NCBI GenBank assembly: GCA_030247885.1
Contig: JAPDRO010000016.1
Span: 310,001 to 374,000 of the forward strand
DNA: 64,000 nucleotides
Direction of reading: 5' to 3'
From: Taxawa tesnikishii (nom. ined.)
Taxonomy: Eukaryota > Ascomycota > Dothideomycetes > Dothideales
This document shows positions 23,706 to 35,247 of this stretch, piece by piece; positions within the stretch are counted from its first letter, which is position 1; each line of letters begins with the position of its first letter. The notes beneath the pieces are model-generated. The model saw only the letters and a program-made list of their open reading frames with translations. It was not told the origin of the DNA and made no database searches. A program made the translations under genes and the position numbers.

Positions 23706-24153
23706 GCTGGACCTAGTATCGAGCGATATTGAGGTTTGGCGTTGGGATTCGACAAGGGAAACCGATAGACGATCTGGTCCGAGAAAAGAGAGCACGGCCT
23801 CGCGGGATTTAATGTATATAGAGTAATTAGAAATCCACCGATACGGTTACAACAGACCTGCACCGAGTGCTTCTCAAAGCGAAGCGAATACCGGACACCC
23901 GACAGTACGATACGAAACATGTAATTGCTCGGACTCTTCGAGCAGAAAAACCAATCCCCAATCTCGCTGCGCTGTATGCAGTGGTGATGGCAATGCAACA
24001 TACCCGAAAACGCCCATCTGTCGCCGCTCGCCATGCCGGAAACGTACACACAGAAATCAAGAGAACCACAATCTTGACATAGCAGATTCGTTAGACCTTT
24101 TCTTCCCTCCTTGAGCGCTCTCCTCCAACATCCAACCCCCCACGTCCCCCTTC
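23706..24153. other. Convergent intergenic region
   Basis: 3' ends of the GH128 and IQGAP genes face each other here. No gene seen. Confidence 0.5.
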
Positions 24154-27100
24154 TCACTCCTCCCTGTAAAACTTCTTAAACACCAGATGCAAGAACAGGT
24201 TGACGTTCAACCTCAAGCCCTCGCCCCTCGCATCCTTGAACAGATTCATGAACTGGTGGTTATCAAACTGCGCCTGTAGCAAATCGTCGAGGGGCACACT
24301 GGCGCTGGCGCCGGGGATCATCAGACTGCCCATACTGCCCTCGATGTGGAACACGCCGACCTCGTCGCTGCTGATGGTGACGTTGATGCGGTTCCACTGG
24401 GCCTCTGGGTACCCGGCCCAGCTGACCAGGACGCCCTTCTCGGCCAACGAGCGGGCCGAGTACTTGAAGCTGCCGAACCTGGGCGTGCGTCCGGAGCGGG
24501 CGAGCTCGCGCTCGTGGTTGTACTGCTTGGTGAAGGGCAAAAGGAAGCGCTTCTTGCCCTTTTTGTTCTGCAGCGTGACCATCGCTTGCTCGACGTAGTC
24601 GTTGTAGCTGGCCAGCTGCTCGTCCAGGAACGCGGCTTTTGCGTCGAGCTGGGCGAGCGTGGCGCGCACGCCCTCGAGCTCGCGCGCGCTGCACGCGCCG
24701 CCGGTGCTTGGTGCGGATGTCCAGCGCGATCGCGTTCAGCAGGTCCTGGTACTGGTTGTGCCGGCTCAGGCGTCCGGCTTGCTCCAGGTGGAGGATGTTC
24801 TCGAGCGCGGCGCGTTTGAGCTCGGCGTAGCTCATCGAGGTGATGTCGAGCAGGGTTGACGAGGGTTTTCGGCAATGGAAGCCGCGTAGGCGGGACGTGT
24901 TCGAGAATGTTGGTGTTGTTGGTGCATGATTTCCTCGTCGAGCAGTGCTAGCCATTTGTCCTCGTCCTCGGTGCTGATCGGTCGGACGAGAATGTCGAGG
25001 AGGTTGGCGCCGGACTGGATGCGGATAATGTACAGGATCAGACGCTTGGTTTCCATGAACAAAGACTTGACCTCGGCGTCAGGATCTACGGGAACGATCA
25101 GTAGCTGCAGGAACGCATCGAACAAAGATCGCACGTACCGTGTTCTTCATGGAACTTGGGAGTAAGCTGCAGGCTGATCTCGTTTGAGCTGACACCCATC
25201 ATCTCGTTCTCGTTGTTCTTCGCGCTGCCGAGCTCTCGGACCACATCTCGCAGCATGTCATCCTGGGCCGGGCAGATCGAGGGCAAATCGTTGGCTACAA
25301 GCTGGTGGATAGCAAAGATGTCGGCCATCTTGATGTACAGAGTCGGCTTGGTACGTGCAAACAGATCGTTGAATTCGTCAATGTCGAACTGCCTCTCGGC
25401 ATCCCGGACGTTGATCACTGTCACACACGTCAGCACGTTCGCTTTCAGAGAGGTGGCTGAGCAGAACTTACGGTTGGACAAAAGCTCCTCCGATCGTTCG
25501 ATCGCTTCGCTGACCCACGTGTTCAACGGTTGGAGATAGACGTTTTCGCCGCCGAACAGCCTGCCAGCATATACCTGTCCAAGTACCTTGCCGACCTCGC
25601 CCAGATTCCTCCTGTGTAATGGACTAAGGCCTCTATCAATCACACCCCACATCTCAGGTTGCGTAAGCGCGGGAAGCAGATACATCTTCCATATCCAGTT
25701 GCCGACCACCTGGAGGAGATGCTGCTTGTTCTCCTGTGGGAACCTAGCACAGAGGATGTGGAATGTTTGCTGCGCAATGTAGCGAACGCCGTATGGCATG
25801 CGTGGAAGCGTTTCTTCCAACAAGGCGAAGAAGTGATCGGCGATATCGCGAAGGTCCTGCAAGTGTGCGATGAAGAGCTCCCTCGTCTCTGGGTCACGGA
25901 TGGCTTCTTCTCTCGGGATGTCCGGGTTTCTTCTGCTCCTCTGTCCCGTCCGGAGTTCTTCATCGTTGATGGAAGCCCTGTAGATCTGCAAAGGGTCGCT
26001 CTCGAGATCAAGCTCCTTGTTCTCGAAAATGCTTTCGCGAACCAAGGGTCCGAGGAGATCCTTCATATACTTCCTGTCGCGGGGAGACCTTACGTAGGCA
26101 TTGAAAATCTTGGTCCAGAAAAAGTTGCCACGGAGGTAGTCTTGCAACGAAGGAGAGGCATCGGCTTCTTCGCTGATGGACCGAGCAACAAGCTTCAGCA
26201 GGTAGTACTCTTCACGTCTCTTCTGCGCGAATCCGAAGAGAGTCATCATCAGCATCTCTAGACGTTTGCCCTCTTTCTCTGGCATGCCTTGATCCTTGAG
26301 CTTCTTGAAGAGGCGGGCGAGATATTGCGATTGGGTCTGCAGGACGAAAAAGAGCTCCTGGTAGTGTTCGAGCTTCTTGCGGGAGTTCTTGTTGAGTGCC
26401 TTCAAGTCGAACGGATCCTTGGAAGCAATCTCTTTGTTGTTGAGGAGGCTGCCAACGTGGCCGCCGAAGTGCTTCTGGTGCTTCACGACTTCATCCAGAG
26501 TAATCTTGTTCTTGACGAGCAAAGCAATCTTGATGTCCAATTGGTCAATGTACTGCTCGGCCATCTCGTTCTGGCGAACATGCTGGACAACAGTCTTTCG
26601 CAATCTTTCAAATTCTGCCGACAATTAGCACACAACGTTTTTGAGTCGCCACATTCCCCGTCTTACCGAGCTCCTCGTCGAAGTCGAAGTCGCTGTCGTT
26701 CAGCAGATGCACAAAGTTCTTGACGGTACCGACGGGTGGGTTCTTTCCGCTTGTGAGGCTCTTGTAAGCTTGACCTTGCTGCTTGCCTCTAACGAAGCTC
26801 TGGATCTTGACGACCTTTTCCATATTTTGCTTGTAGAACCGTTGCTTCTCAGCGAATTTGTGCCTGACAATCTTTCCACGTACAGCAGCTTGAAGGGCAG
26901 CAATTCCGTCCTCCTCCACCTCAAGATCGCTGAGAAGTATTCCAACATCGCGCCGGAGAAGCATCGCTCGAGCCAAGCTTTGAAGAGCAACAGTCTGATC
27001 CTCGTGTTCGTTCATCTCGCACAGCAAGTCGAACGTTCTTTGTCGTTGATTGGCCGCCCGGGCAAGAGCTTGTAATTCGGTAATGGCAGGTACCGTTGCG

Positions 27101-29489
27101 TAGAGTGCGTTCATGTCGGCTTTATGCTCGCGACGTTTGAGATGACCTCTCAACGCGGATTGCGTGAGTTGGATGGCGTCTTCTTGCTCGGTCAGAGCAG
27201 CCTTGGTCGCCAGCACGTCCGCCCGTACTTGGGATCCTCTAGCAACAGCCTGCAAGGCCCGGAACAGAGGCGTTTGTCCGTGCAGCGCTCGATTGGTCGA
27301 TTGCAGTAACGACCTCTGGGTTTTGCTGCGAACAATGGATTGCAGGCGAGTCCAGAGCGGCGATTTGGCGCTCAACGACTGCAAAAGCCGGCTCTGGTTC
27401 TGCCTCGCCAGAAGCGCTCTTATACAACCCTGGAGAGCAACGACTGGTTTAGCGCAACGGTGCAACGAGTCGAGATCTGTCTCTACAACCTGCCTCTGCA
27501 GCATGCCACGAACGGCCGCTTGCAATTTAGTAACTTCGCTGGCTGCTTCCTGCGCTCGATGATGTTGGTCGTCCGCCTTCTGTCTGCTGAGTGCACCTCG
27601 GATGGCGGCTTGTAGAAGTCGAGTAGGTTGCTCCGCTTCACGTGTGGCAACGACTTGATCTTCCACTGCTTTGCGCAACAACGCTCCGCGGACGGCAGCC
27701 TGGAATTCCGCCACGCCAGCTTCTGCCTCGCGCGCCTCGTGGTATTGATCGCCGACGTTCCAACGCGCCAATGCTCCTCTAATGGCGGCCTGTAGGCTCT
27801 TGATCCCGTGGTTGTGACGCTGCATCTTGGAGCGGGTATGCTGAACTTCTGCTCTGGCTTTCCGTGCTCGAACCAAGCTCTGAAGGGTGACCACCTGCTT
27901 TTCCCGGTCCTTCCAGTGCTGTTCCCTGGCTTTCCCCTCGAGCGGATCAAGTGACCTCTCGCAGCACTCTGCAGCTCCACGGCGAACCGCCTCATGTCCA
28001 TCCGGTATTGAGCCACTTGCCGCGAGAAATCTCCCTGATCATAGACTGAAGCTCGACTATCCCGTCTTCGACGTCCCAAAGGTCTTGCATCGTATCGCCG
28101 AGATGAATTCTGACCATGGCTCCTCGAATCTGGGATTGCAACTCTTCGACAGCCGCCTCGTTCTCGGCCAGTTCTCTGTCAATGCGTTCTTCCTCGGTTT
28201 CCACAGGTTCCGGTTCCGGCTCAGGCTCTCCAAAGTTTGCGCTCATGCCAGAGAAGTTCGGCATGGCCACACCAGCCTTGTCCAAACCTTTCTGCATTGC
28301 TTCCAGCTCGTGATGCTCGAATTGGAGTTGACCCACGAGGTTGCCGATTCTGAAGTCCACGATGCCTTTCCGGAAAAGCAGCCATGACAACGCATGTATA
28401 CAGTATATGACCTTGGGGATGTTTTTCTTCTCGTAGAGATCCACCAACTCGAAACGAAACAACTCCGGCAATTCTACCTCGGCCAGGAAGCGGAAGAAGA
28501 GCGCGATGTTGTCCGAGTGCCGGAACTGTAGTTTCGGATGCCTGAATATTCGCAACGGTTTCTCGGGATGCAGCGCTTGAACGACTTCGGCCAACGTGAC
28601 GCCATCTCGCATCGCCTCTTCCAGCTCCACGATTGGCGGGATCTCCTGATGTATGATATCCTCAATCCACTCCTTAGCTTCACCGATGTGACAGAGGTAC
28701 TCGTAGGCCTGGAGAAACTGCCGTTGCTGGTCCATCCATTTACTAGCTTGCCACCCGCTTGCGAACTTGCTCATGTTTCCAGGGCTCTTTTTGTCCTTGG
28801 TCGACATCGAGCGCTGCAACCTTCTTCGTCCGTGCAGACCGACTACCTCTTGCTCCTTGGACTTGATGGCGAAATCTTCCTCGCTGCCATTTTCCGCATA
28901 CTTGGACAATGTTCGCAGATGGCTGGTGGAAGACTTCTGTAGCCCCTCGAGGTCGGTGTTGTCGAGCGACGGGGACGCGAAATGTACACTCTTCCTGTTG
29001 GGCCGATCGTGAACAGGTGCTCTGACGCTGTCGGAGCGCGATATGGCTATTGAGTATGGCCGGTCTTTAGGAGGGGCGAGACGGCGCCATCATCTGTCAT
29101 CTTGTGGTCGTAGCTCTGGGTACGAACATGTGAGGATGCCGGCGAAGACTTGGGTGAGCCGTTCGGCGCCTGCTGCAAAGGACGTAAGGCGCTGCGGAAG
29201 TTGTCCGGTGTGAGCTGTGGGCTTGTTTCCCTATGCGAAACGAAGGGATCGTTCTCCTTGGAGAATATGCTAGACAATTCGCTCACTCCGCGCTTGTGCC
29301 CCCTCTTGAGTAACCGCTCTCGCTGGATGAGTTGGACAGGACCGTGTTTGCGCGACTCGGCGAGTAAGTGCTAGGGCTTTGGGTAAATCCAGAGAAACCA
29401 GAAGCGTTGGATGATTGGCGCAGGGGGCTCGGCGGCAGGTGGTTGTTTCCCAGATGGGAGGGCCGTGATGTGTGTGAAGAGTAGGCCAT
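24154..29489 (-). CDS. IQGAP-family Ras GTPase-activating-like protein
   Basis: Cytokinesis scaffold of the IQGAP/Rng2 type, about 1,700 residues. After a Ser-rich N-terminus comes a calponin-homology domain (YLCHIGEAKEWIEDII to IYCIHALSWLLFRKGI). A long row of IQ motifs follows (LQAAIRGALAR, LQAAVRGMLQR, LQSLARAMLLRR, IQSFVRGKQQG), then a RasGAP-related domain and the RasGAP C-terminal domain ending VFKKFYREE. Introns at 26615-26666 and 25086-25138 are clear. It needs about six one-base corrections, mostly at G or C runs (29299-29303, 29073-29076, 28033-28035, 27934-27937, near 24858-24870, near 24690-24715). The protein is otherwise complete. It binds calmodulin and actin at the division ring by family knowledge. 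Confidence 0.92.
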
Positions 29490-30161
29490 GTTGTCGCGCG
29501 TGTGGTTCTCCTCACGACCGCAGTCGTCGGAGTGGTAGAGATGATTTTAGGGGATACAGGGCGATGCCCCTTCCGCTCACTGTCCCGAAACGAATGAGTG
29601 TGTCTTCTCTTGGCTAGTGTTGTGGTCGCATATAAGGTCAATTACAGGGAGGACGTTTGCAAACGGCTCCTTCCTTCCATTAAACAGTGAACAGCGACTA
29701 CTCCAGGGTCCGTCCCGCGGCTTGGGCTGGAATGCAAGCGAGTGAACGAGTGAGATGCGTACGGCAGAGTGGAAATGGGAGATGGGAATTGGGAACTGGT
29801 GATGCTGACGGTCTATGCCAACGCCATGAGCAGGCCAGAGTTGACAAGGGCTCTGGTGAAGTTTTGCCGGCCTTGTTTACTTTGTTCCTTGCGATAAACA
29901 GCACTAAAGCCTGTTAAGCCGCTCGATCCCTGTTCAGCTCGGTCAGATAAAAGCCGGCCCCACAGAGCGCTAGAAAAACCCTACGCACGTGAGTCTTGGC
30001 GCCGCCCTGCCCTCTTTATCGCCTCGAACTTTTTTCGTAATCTTCTTCTCTTCGGAAAACTGGAAAAAGCTCCCCGGCAACTGGAATTGTCGTATAATCT
30101 CTGCTTTGTTACAAGATACCCAAGAACCGACTCTCTTTTCTGCTACGCTCATATCTCCGCA
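29490..30161. promoter_or_regulatory. Divergent promoter region, IQGAP/IMPDH
   Basis: 672 bp between the start codons of IQGAP (minus) and IMP dehydrogenase (plus). It must hold both promoters. No gene seen. Confidence 0.5.
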
Positions 30162-32071
30162 ATGCCCATTCTGAACGGCGACAGCATGGAGGGCAGCGTC
30201 CCCGTCCTCGAGAAGGCCAAGATCCTCGACTTTCACACGGCCGCTGAGGTCTTGCACAAGGAGTACCCCCAGCGCGACGGCATCGATGTCAGGACGCTGC
30301 TCGACTCCAAGATCAACGGAGGCCTCACCTACAACGACTTCCTCATCCTCCCCGGCTACATTGGTAGGCAGCTCCGAAAGCCCGGCGCATTGCTGCTTGC
30401 GGCTTGCTTACTCCCTCTACAGGCTTCCCAGCCAATGCCGTTCAGACCGACACCCCAATCACCAAGCGCATCACCCTCAAGACTCCCTTCGTCTCCTCTC
30501 CCATGGACACTGTCACTGAGCACAACATGGCTATTCACATGGCTCTTCTGGGCGGTCTGGGTGTCATCCACCATAATTGTTCCCCTGAGGATCAGGCCGA
30601 GATGGTCAGAAAGGTCAAGAGATACGAGAACGGTTTCATCCTGGACCCTGTCGTCATTGGACCAAACACCACCGTTGCCGAGGCTAGGGCGCTGAAGGAG
30701 AAGTGTGGATTCGGAGGCTTCCCGGTGACTGGTAAGCCAACTCCTCTCTTTGCACGCGCAGGCAGGGAGATTCTACTCTGAGGATGAATAAAAATCTAAA
30801 TAACTTTCGTTCATCCGCAACGAGCAATCGTGCTGTGGAGAAAGGTTGAAACTCTGAAACAGACGGAGATACACGCGCCGGCGCAGCATGCTCGCAATTG
30901 CACAGACTGACCGCTGCACAGAGGAGGGCAAGCTTCGCTCTAAGCTGATCGGTATCATCACCCCCGTGATGTTCAGTTCCACGACAACCCCAACGACCCG
31001 GTCACCAAGGCCATGTCCACCGACCTGGTCACCGCAAAGACCGGCATTGACCTCCTCGAGGCCAACTCCATCCTCCAGAAGTCAAAGAAGGGCAAGCTTC
31101 CCATCGTCGACGAAAACGGCAACCTCGTCTCCCTCCTGTCCCGCTCCGATCTGATGAAGAACGTAAACTACCCTCTGGCTTCCAAGCTTCCACACTCCAA
31201 GCAGCTGATCTCCGCTGCCGCCATCGGAACGCGTCCGGACGACAAGCGCCGTCTGCAGAAACTCGTCGATGCCGGCCTCGACATTGTCATTCTCGACTCC
31301 AGCCAGGGCAACTCCCTGTACCAGATCGAGATGGTCAAGTACATCAAGGAGACCTTCCCCAACCTCGACGTCATCGGTGGCAACGTCGTCACCCGCGAGC
31401 AAGCCGCGAACCTGATCGCTGCCGGTGTCGACGGTCTCCGTATCGGCATGGGTTCCGGCTCTGCCTGCATTACCCAGGAAGTCATGGCTGTCGGTCGTCC
31501 GCAGGCCGTTGCCGTTCGCAGCGTTGCTTCCTTTGCTGCTCGATTCGGTGTTCCTTGCATCGCCGACGGTGGTATCCAGAACGTCGGACACATCGTCAAG
31601 GGTCTTGCCATGGGGGCCTCTACCGTCATGATGGGAGGTCTCCTCGCCGGTACCACTGAGTCCCCAGGTCAGTACTACGTCAGCAACACCGGCCAGCTGG
31701 TCAAGGCCTACCGTGGTATGGGCTCCATCGACGCCATGGAGGACAAGAAGGCAGGCGTCGGCTCCACCAACCCCAGCGACCCCAAGGCCTCGAACGCCGG
31801 CACCGCCCGCTACTTCTCCGAGGGCGACAAGATGCTCGTCGCGCAGGGCGTCAGTGGTAGCGTGCTCGACCGCGGCAGCGTGACAAAGTTCGTTCCCTAC
31901 CTTATGGCCGGTGTCCAGCACAGTCTGCAGGACATTGGCTGCAAGAGCTTGACCGAGCTGAGACAGGGTGTCGTCGATGGCTCCGTCAGGTTCGAGCTCA
32001 GGACCGTCAGCGCCCAGGCCGAGGGCAACGTGCACGGCCTGCACAGCTTTGACAAGAAGCTGTACTCGTAG
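30162..32071 (+). CDS. Inosine-5'-monophosphate dehydrogenase
   Basis: NAD-dependent IMP to XMP oxidation, the committed step of GTP synthesis, and the target of mycophenolic acid. Exons 30162-30363, 30423-30731 and 30922-32071, introns 59 and 190 nt, about 553 residues. The N-terminal catalytic block is [16 protein letters not shown] and [20 protein letters not shown] pair is inserted between FILDPVVIG and [10 protein letters not shown]. Then come [10 protein letters not shown], the catalytic cysteine loop [28 protein letters not shown] and the flap [11 protein letters not shown]. The C run at 30961-30965 is one base short (IGIITP should run into [13 protein letters not shown]). The codon use is strongly biased, as in highly expressed genes. 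Confidence 0.95.
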
Positions 32072-32239
32072 GTGACCCGTCCTCGCGTGGGCCGGTCATG
32101 GTCTGTAGAGGATGATGGCGTTCACGGTTCGAAAAAGAAACAAAAGTCACGAATGGAGTGTTTCATGCGAAAGCACCTATAGGCGTTTGAGGAAGAAGGG
32201 GTCTGGAGAATGGGGAAACGGCTGTCTCGTCTATGTCTT

Positions 32240-32370
32240 TACGAAATATCAACTCTATACTTAACTTCGCATCTCCTTCTACTTTGGGCGTTGACGTGCA
32301 CATTGTTCTTTGTTTTTGGAAGGTAGACGTTGCCAAGTACACGAAGGGGTATCTTTGTGCATGAAAGAAG
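32240..32370 (+). repeat. Direct repeat R1 downstream of the zinc gene
   Basis: About 110 bp sharing roughly four bases in five with 34310-34420 in the same orientation. Shared core: GGGCGTTGA then GTGCACATTGTT and GGAAGGTAGA. The weaker similarity may extend to about 32600. R1 lies 3' of the zinc gene; its mate lies 5' of it. Confidence 0.75.
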
Positions 32371-32651
32371 CGACCGCCATTGTCTCACAGCAACGCTGTG
32401 GAGGTGGTATAGCCATGTCCAGATCTCACAGATATCTGTAGAGATGTGACGACTACGAATCTCACCACTACTGGTAGACACGGTAAATCTCACTGCGAAG
32501 GGCGGACTCATGATCGCACCATTGCTGGCGGATCTAGAAACAAGAGAGAAGCGAAGAAGAACGCAACAAGAAAACCACCATCTCTCTCCATCCACCACGA
32601 CCCTCATCACTCCAAAGTCTTATTTACACTTTGGGAAGCTCAGGACAAGCC

Positions 32652-34132
32652 TTACCCGGCAATGGCTCTCTGCACATATTCTGCGTCATACGTTAGCTGA
32701 AGTCTGTATGCGACTGCTACTTCACTCACCAGGAAGTCTGCGATGTTCCTCATCTTCTGCCTGGGCAGCTCCTCCTCATCAGCCCAGTTATCCGCGATCT
32801 TGAGGCGTTTCATGGCGTATCGGACGTTGTCATACCCGAAGGCCGTCTCCCACTCCAAGAGGAATTCGAGTGTCGGCGTCATCTTCTGGACGGAGGGCTT
32901 TGACGATGGCTCGACCGGAGGTTCTGATTGAGGTGGCACAGCCGTCACCATCGCAGCGTTCTCTTCTCTCTTCTTCCCTCCTTGGCTCTCCTTCCCTCTG
33001 GTTTCGACAGCCGCAGCTGCTTCCCGCTCACGCTGTGCTGCCATCTCGTCGATCATGCGTTGCACTCCCGGCAGACGCCTCTTGTTGTAGCCTTCCGGCC
33101 ACTTTCCTGACTTCTTTCCATACTTCCTTTGCTTCTCCAATCTGTATGTTTCTTCATCTTCCCTCAGCCACCTGTCAAGGTCCCAAGGATTGGACAATCT
33201 AATCTCGAAATCTAGTGGGACGGTGAATCCGTCTCTGAGGCGTTCGCTTGGGATCGAAACCTCATCTGTACCCTTGCCAGGAAACCTGGAAGGATGGTCG
33301 TCAGTCACATGGAAACGTGAAGATACTTCTCTGTCAGAACAAACTTACCGCAAGAACTGGGGGATTATTCCCATCGTGTAGAGCATCTCTAATTGCCATT
33401 TGTGCAAGTAGTGGCACTTGCCATCAGCAATGGGACACGGTTCTGACAGCCAGTTCTTGCATGGCACGTCGGTGCACATGTCCTTCTCATCCTGGCCCGT
33501 TAAGTCGTGGATGGTGATCTCGTATTGGCAGTTGCCGCAAGGGGTCTCGTGGTTGCAAACCAGGTGGGACCAGATGCAACGGACGCAGCGTAGATACCAA
33601 CGCTGGTTTTCGTGCTTCCTTCTTCTTGCATTTGCCTGATCGCGGAGGATTTGGGCGGTCTGTTGTGTTTCCCAGTCAGCCATGCCGCGGATGTGGCCTC
33701 CTCCGGTGACCGCAGGAATGGTTCGTGGCGCCGGCTCGACTGCCGCTCGTGCGTAAGAGCCGCCCAAGACAGCAACCGACGCGAGCGCAGGGAAACCCGG
33801 CATGGGTGTTGTTGTCGGCGCGGTTTGGGTTGTCATTGGTTGTGGCAGTGGTTGTGATTGTTGCGTCTGACCCGAAGCTCCCGAATTCTAGCATCTGGTT
33901 AGCACAGTACAGGCAGAGGCGGACTGGAAAAGCTTACAGCGTTGAGCTCCGTTATGGATCTAAGAGTTCTGCGCTGTAACGGCGCCCGACCGTGCTGCTG
34001 CGATGGCAGCGCATTCGGTGCTGGTTGTGGCGGGTTCTGGTATTGCTGCTGTTGCAGCTGCATAGCTTGTAGTTGTTGATTTAATTGTGCTAACTGCCTG
34101 CGGAGGCTATCCATATCTGGCAGTTCTGCCAT
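32652..34132 (-). CDS. Composite zinc-binding protein, copy A (Zn2Cys6-like plus CCCH)
   Basis: 455 residues in exons 33938-34132, 33349-33887 and 32652-33285 (introns 50 and 63 nt), no frame breaks. It starts MAELPDMDSLRRQLAQLNQQ, a coiled coil rich in Gln. Then comes a compact cysteine region: CVRCIWSHLVCNHETPCGNC (C-x2-C-x6-C-x5-C-x2-C, like half of a fungal Zn2Cys6 cluster), an x17 spacer, then CTDVPC and a CCCH-type finger CKNWLSEPCPIADGKCHYLH. A C-terminal helical part follows (LEFLLEWETAFGYDNVRYAM). I do not recognise the family. A paralogue lies on the other strand at 41566-43160. Nucleic-acid binding is a guess from the fingers. The last codons overlap a donor-like GGTAAGG, so another exon is possible. 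Confidence 0.8.
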
Positions 34133-34280
34133 GTTGGTAGAATTGGTTGTGAATTGGAATGATTTGGGAAGAGACGTGTGGAGAGACACGAACTCTTCAC
34201 CTACCGCCCGCTACAGACACGAATTCTTCACCTGACGTGAAGAGAGACGCAGGTTCTTCACCTACCGCCTGCTACGCTGT
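34133..34280 (-). promoter_or_regulatory. Conserved 5' leader of copy A
   Basis: Read on the minus strand it contains GTAGCAGGCGGTAGGTGAAG and CGTCTCTTCCCAAA just before the ATG. Copy B carries the same elements in the same order at 41485-41540. GGTGAAGA occurs three times here. It is either a shared regulatory region or recent common descent. Confidence 0.6.
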
Positions 34281-34309
34281 CTTGTTTATGCCTTTGTGAA
34301 AGGTCAAAT

Positions 34310-34420
34310 CCATACTTATCTCCATATCTACTTCTACTTCTACTCTGGGCGTTGAAGTGCACATTGTTTTTGTTTCTGGAAGGTAGATGTTACTAAATAC
34401 ATGAAAGGGTATCTGCCTAT
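34310..34420 (+). repeat. Direct repeat R2 upstream of the zinc gene
   Basis: Mate of the repeat near 32250-32370, same orientation, about 2.05 kb apart, so the pair brackets copy A. Confidence 0.75.
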
Positions 34421-34599
34421 TGAAACAAAAGGCGATGTGGTATATACGGCGCGAAGACTTGCAAGAGGTAAGCTTTACTCCGATTTTTCCGGATACGGAG
34501 GGGCACGAGTGCCTCAAAGAGAAACAAAGAAAGGGGAAAAAAAGCAAGACGCCAACTAACAAAGGAACCCACTTCCTCAAATCCTGACAGATAGAGCTG

Positions 34600-34830
34600 G
34601 CATTACAACGCTACATACTTAGTATGCTACACGCTACATTACATAGATATCATATATAGTACTACTATATGCCTTCTAATTTCTATGTAGTATATAGTAT
34701 ATGTAGTACCGAGTTTGTACTCTTCTTATATACTATTCGAAGTGCCTTGTTATGCTAAATACCGTAGTATAGCCCACATAGCGGATATAGTGGGTAGTTG
34801 AACTGTTATAGTAAATTCAAAATTTAGCTA
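34600..34830. other. AT-rich, TA-dinucleotide-rich island
   Basis: About 230 bp dominated by TATA, TAGTA and CATA words, quite unlike the GC-rich surroundings. It could be an old repeat mutated by RIP or a lost gene copy. No coding signal. Confidence 0.7.
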
Positions 34831-35247
34831 TAGTTGATCAGCTTCGGAGGTGCTAGAGCCGTAGCGATCTACTGGTCCGACCAGATAAGATATCGGTAAG
34901 ATAAGATTTAGACCTGATAAAGACCTCCAGGTAATAACATGGCTCTTGTGCAACATCTTGAAGCATCCCATACAACAATGTGCTCCCGATCCAGCTACCT
35001 TCCCAGACATGTCTTCGGATGATCCGTTCAGATTCCCAGCAAGCTCTTCCCTCCCCAAATGTACCTCGAGCATCGATGCAGACTTCATGTGAGACAGAAG
35101 CAGCAAAAAAGAGACAAGAAAAACTCAGAGGCCAAATTCGGGAAAGTGACAGACGATATACGTCATGTTCTGAGGTTCTAGCGCGTCGACCGTGAAGTCT
35201 GGTTCGCGGACAGAGAGGTCGAGGGTCGACAAGCGGGAGGACAGAAT
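34831..35247. other. Intergenic, no gene seen
   Basis: Contains a 92-codon minus-strand open frame (34828-35106) without recognisable features. It otherwise holds the 3' flank of the next gene. Confidence 0.4.

Noticed and set aside
31082-32044. 320-codon antisense open frame in IMP dehydrogenase
   Set aside because: Antisense shadow caused by the strong codon bias of a highly expressed gene.
32240-34420. Direct repeats around copy A as terminal repeats of a retroelement
   Set aside because: The enclosed gene is an ordinary three-exon host gene with no element coding parts, and the repeats lack terminal signatures. I saw no virus-like element anywhere in the window.
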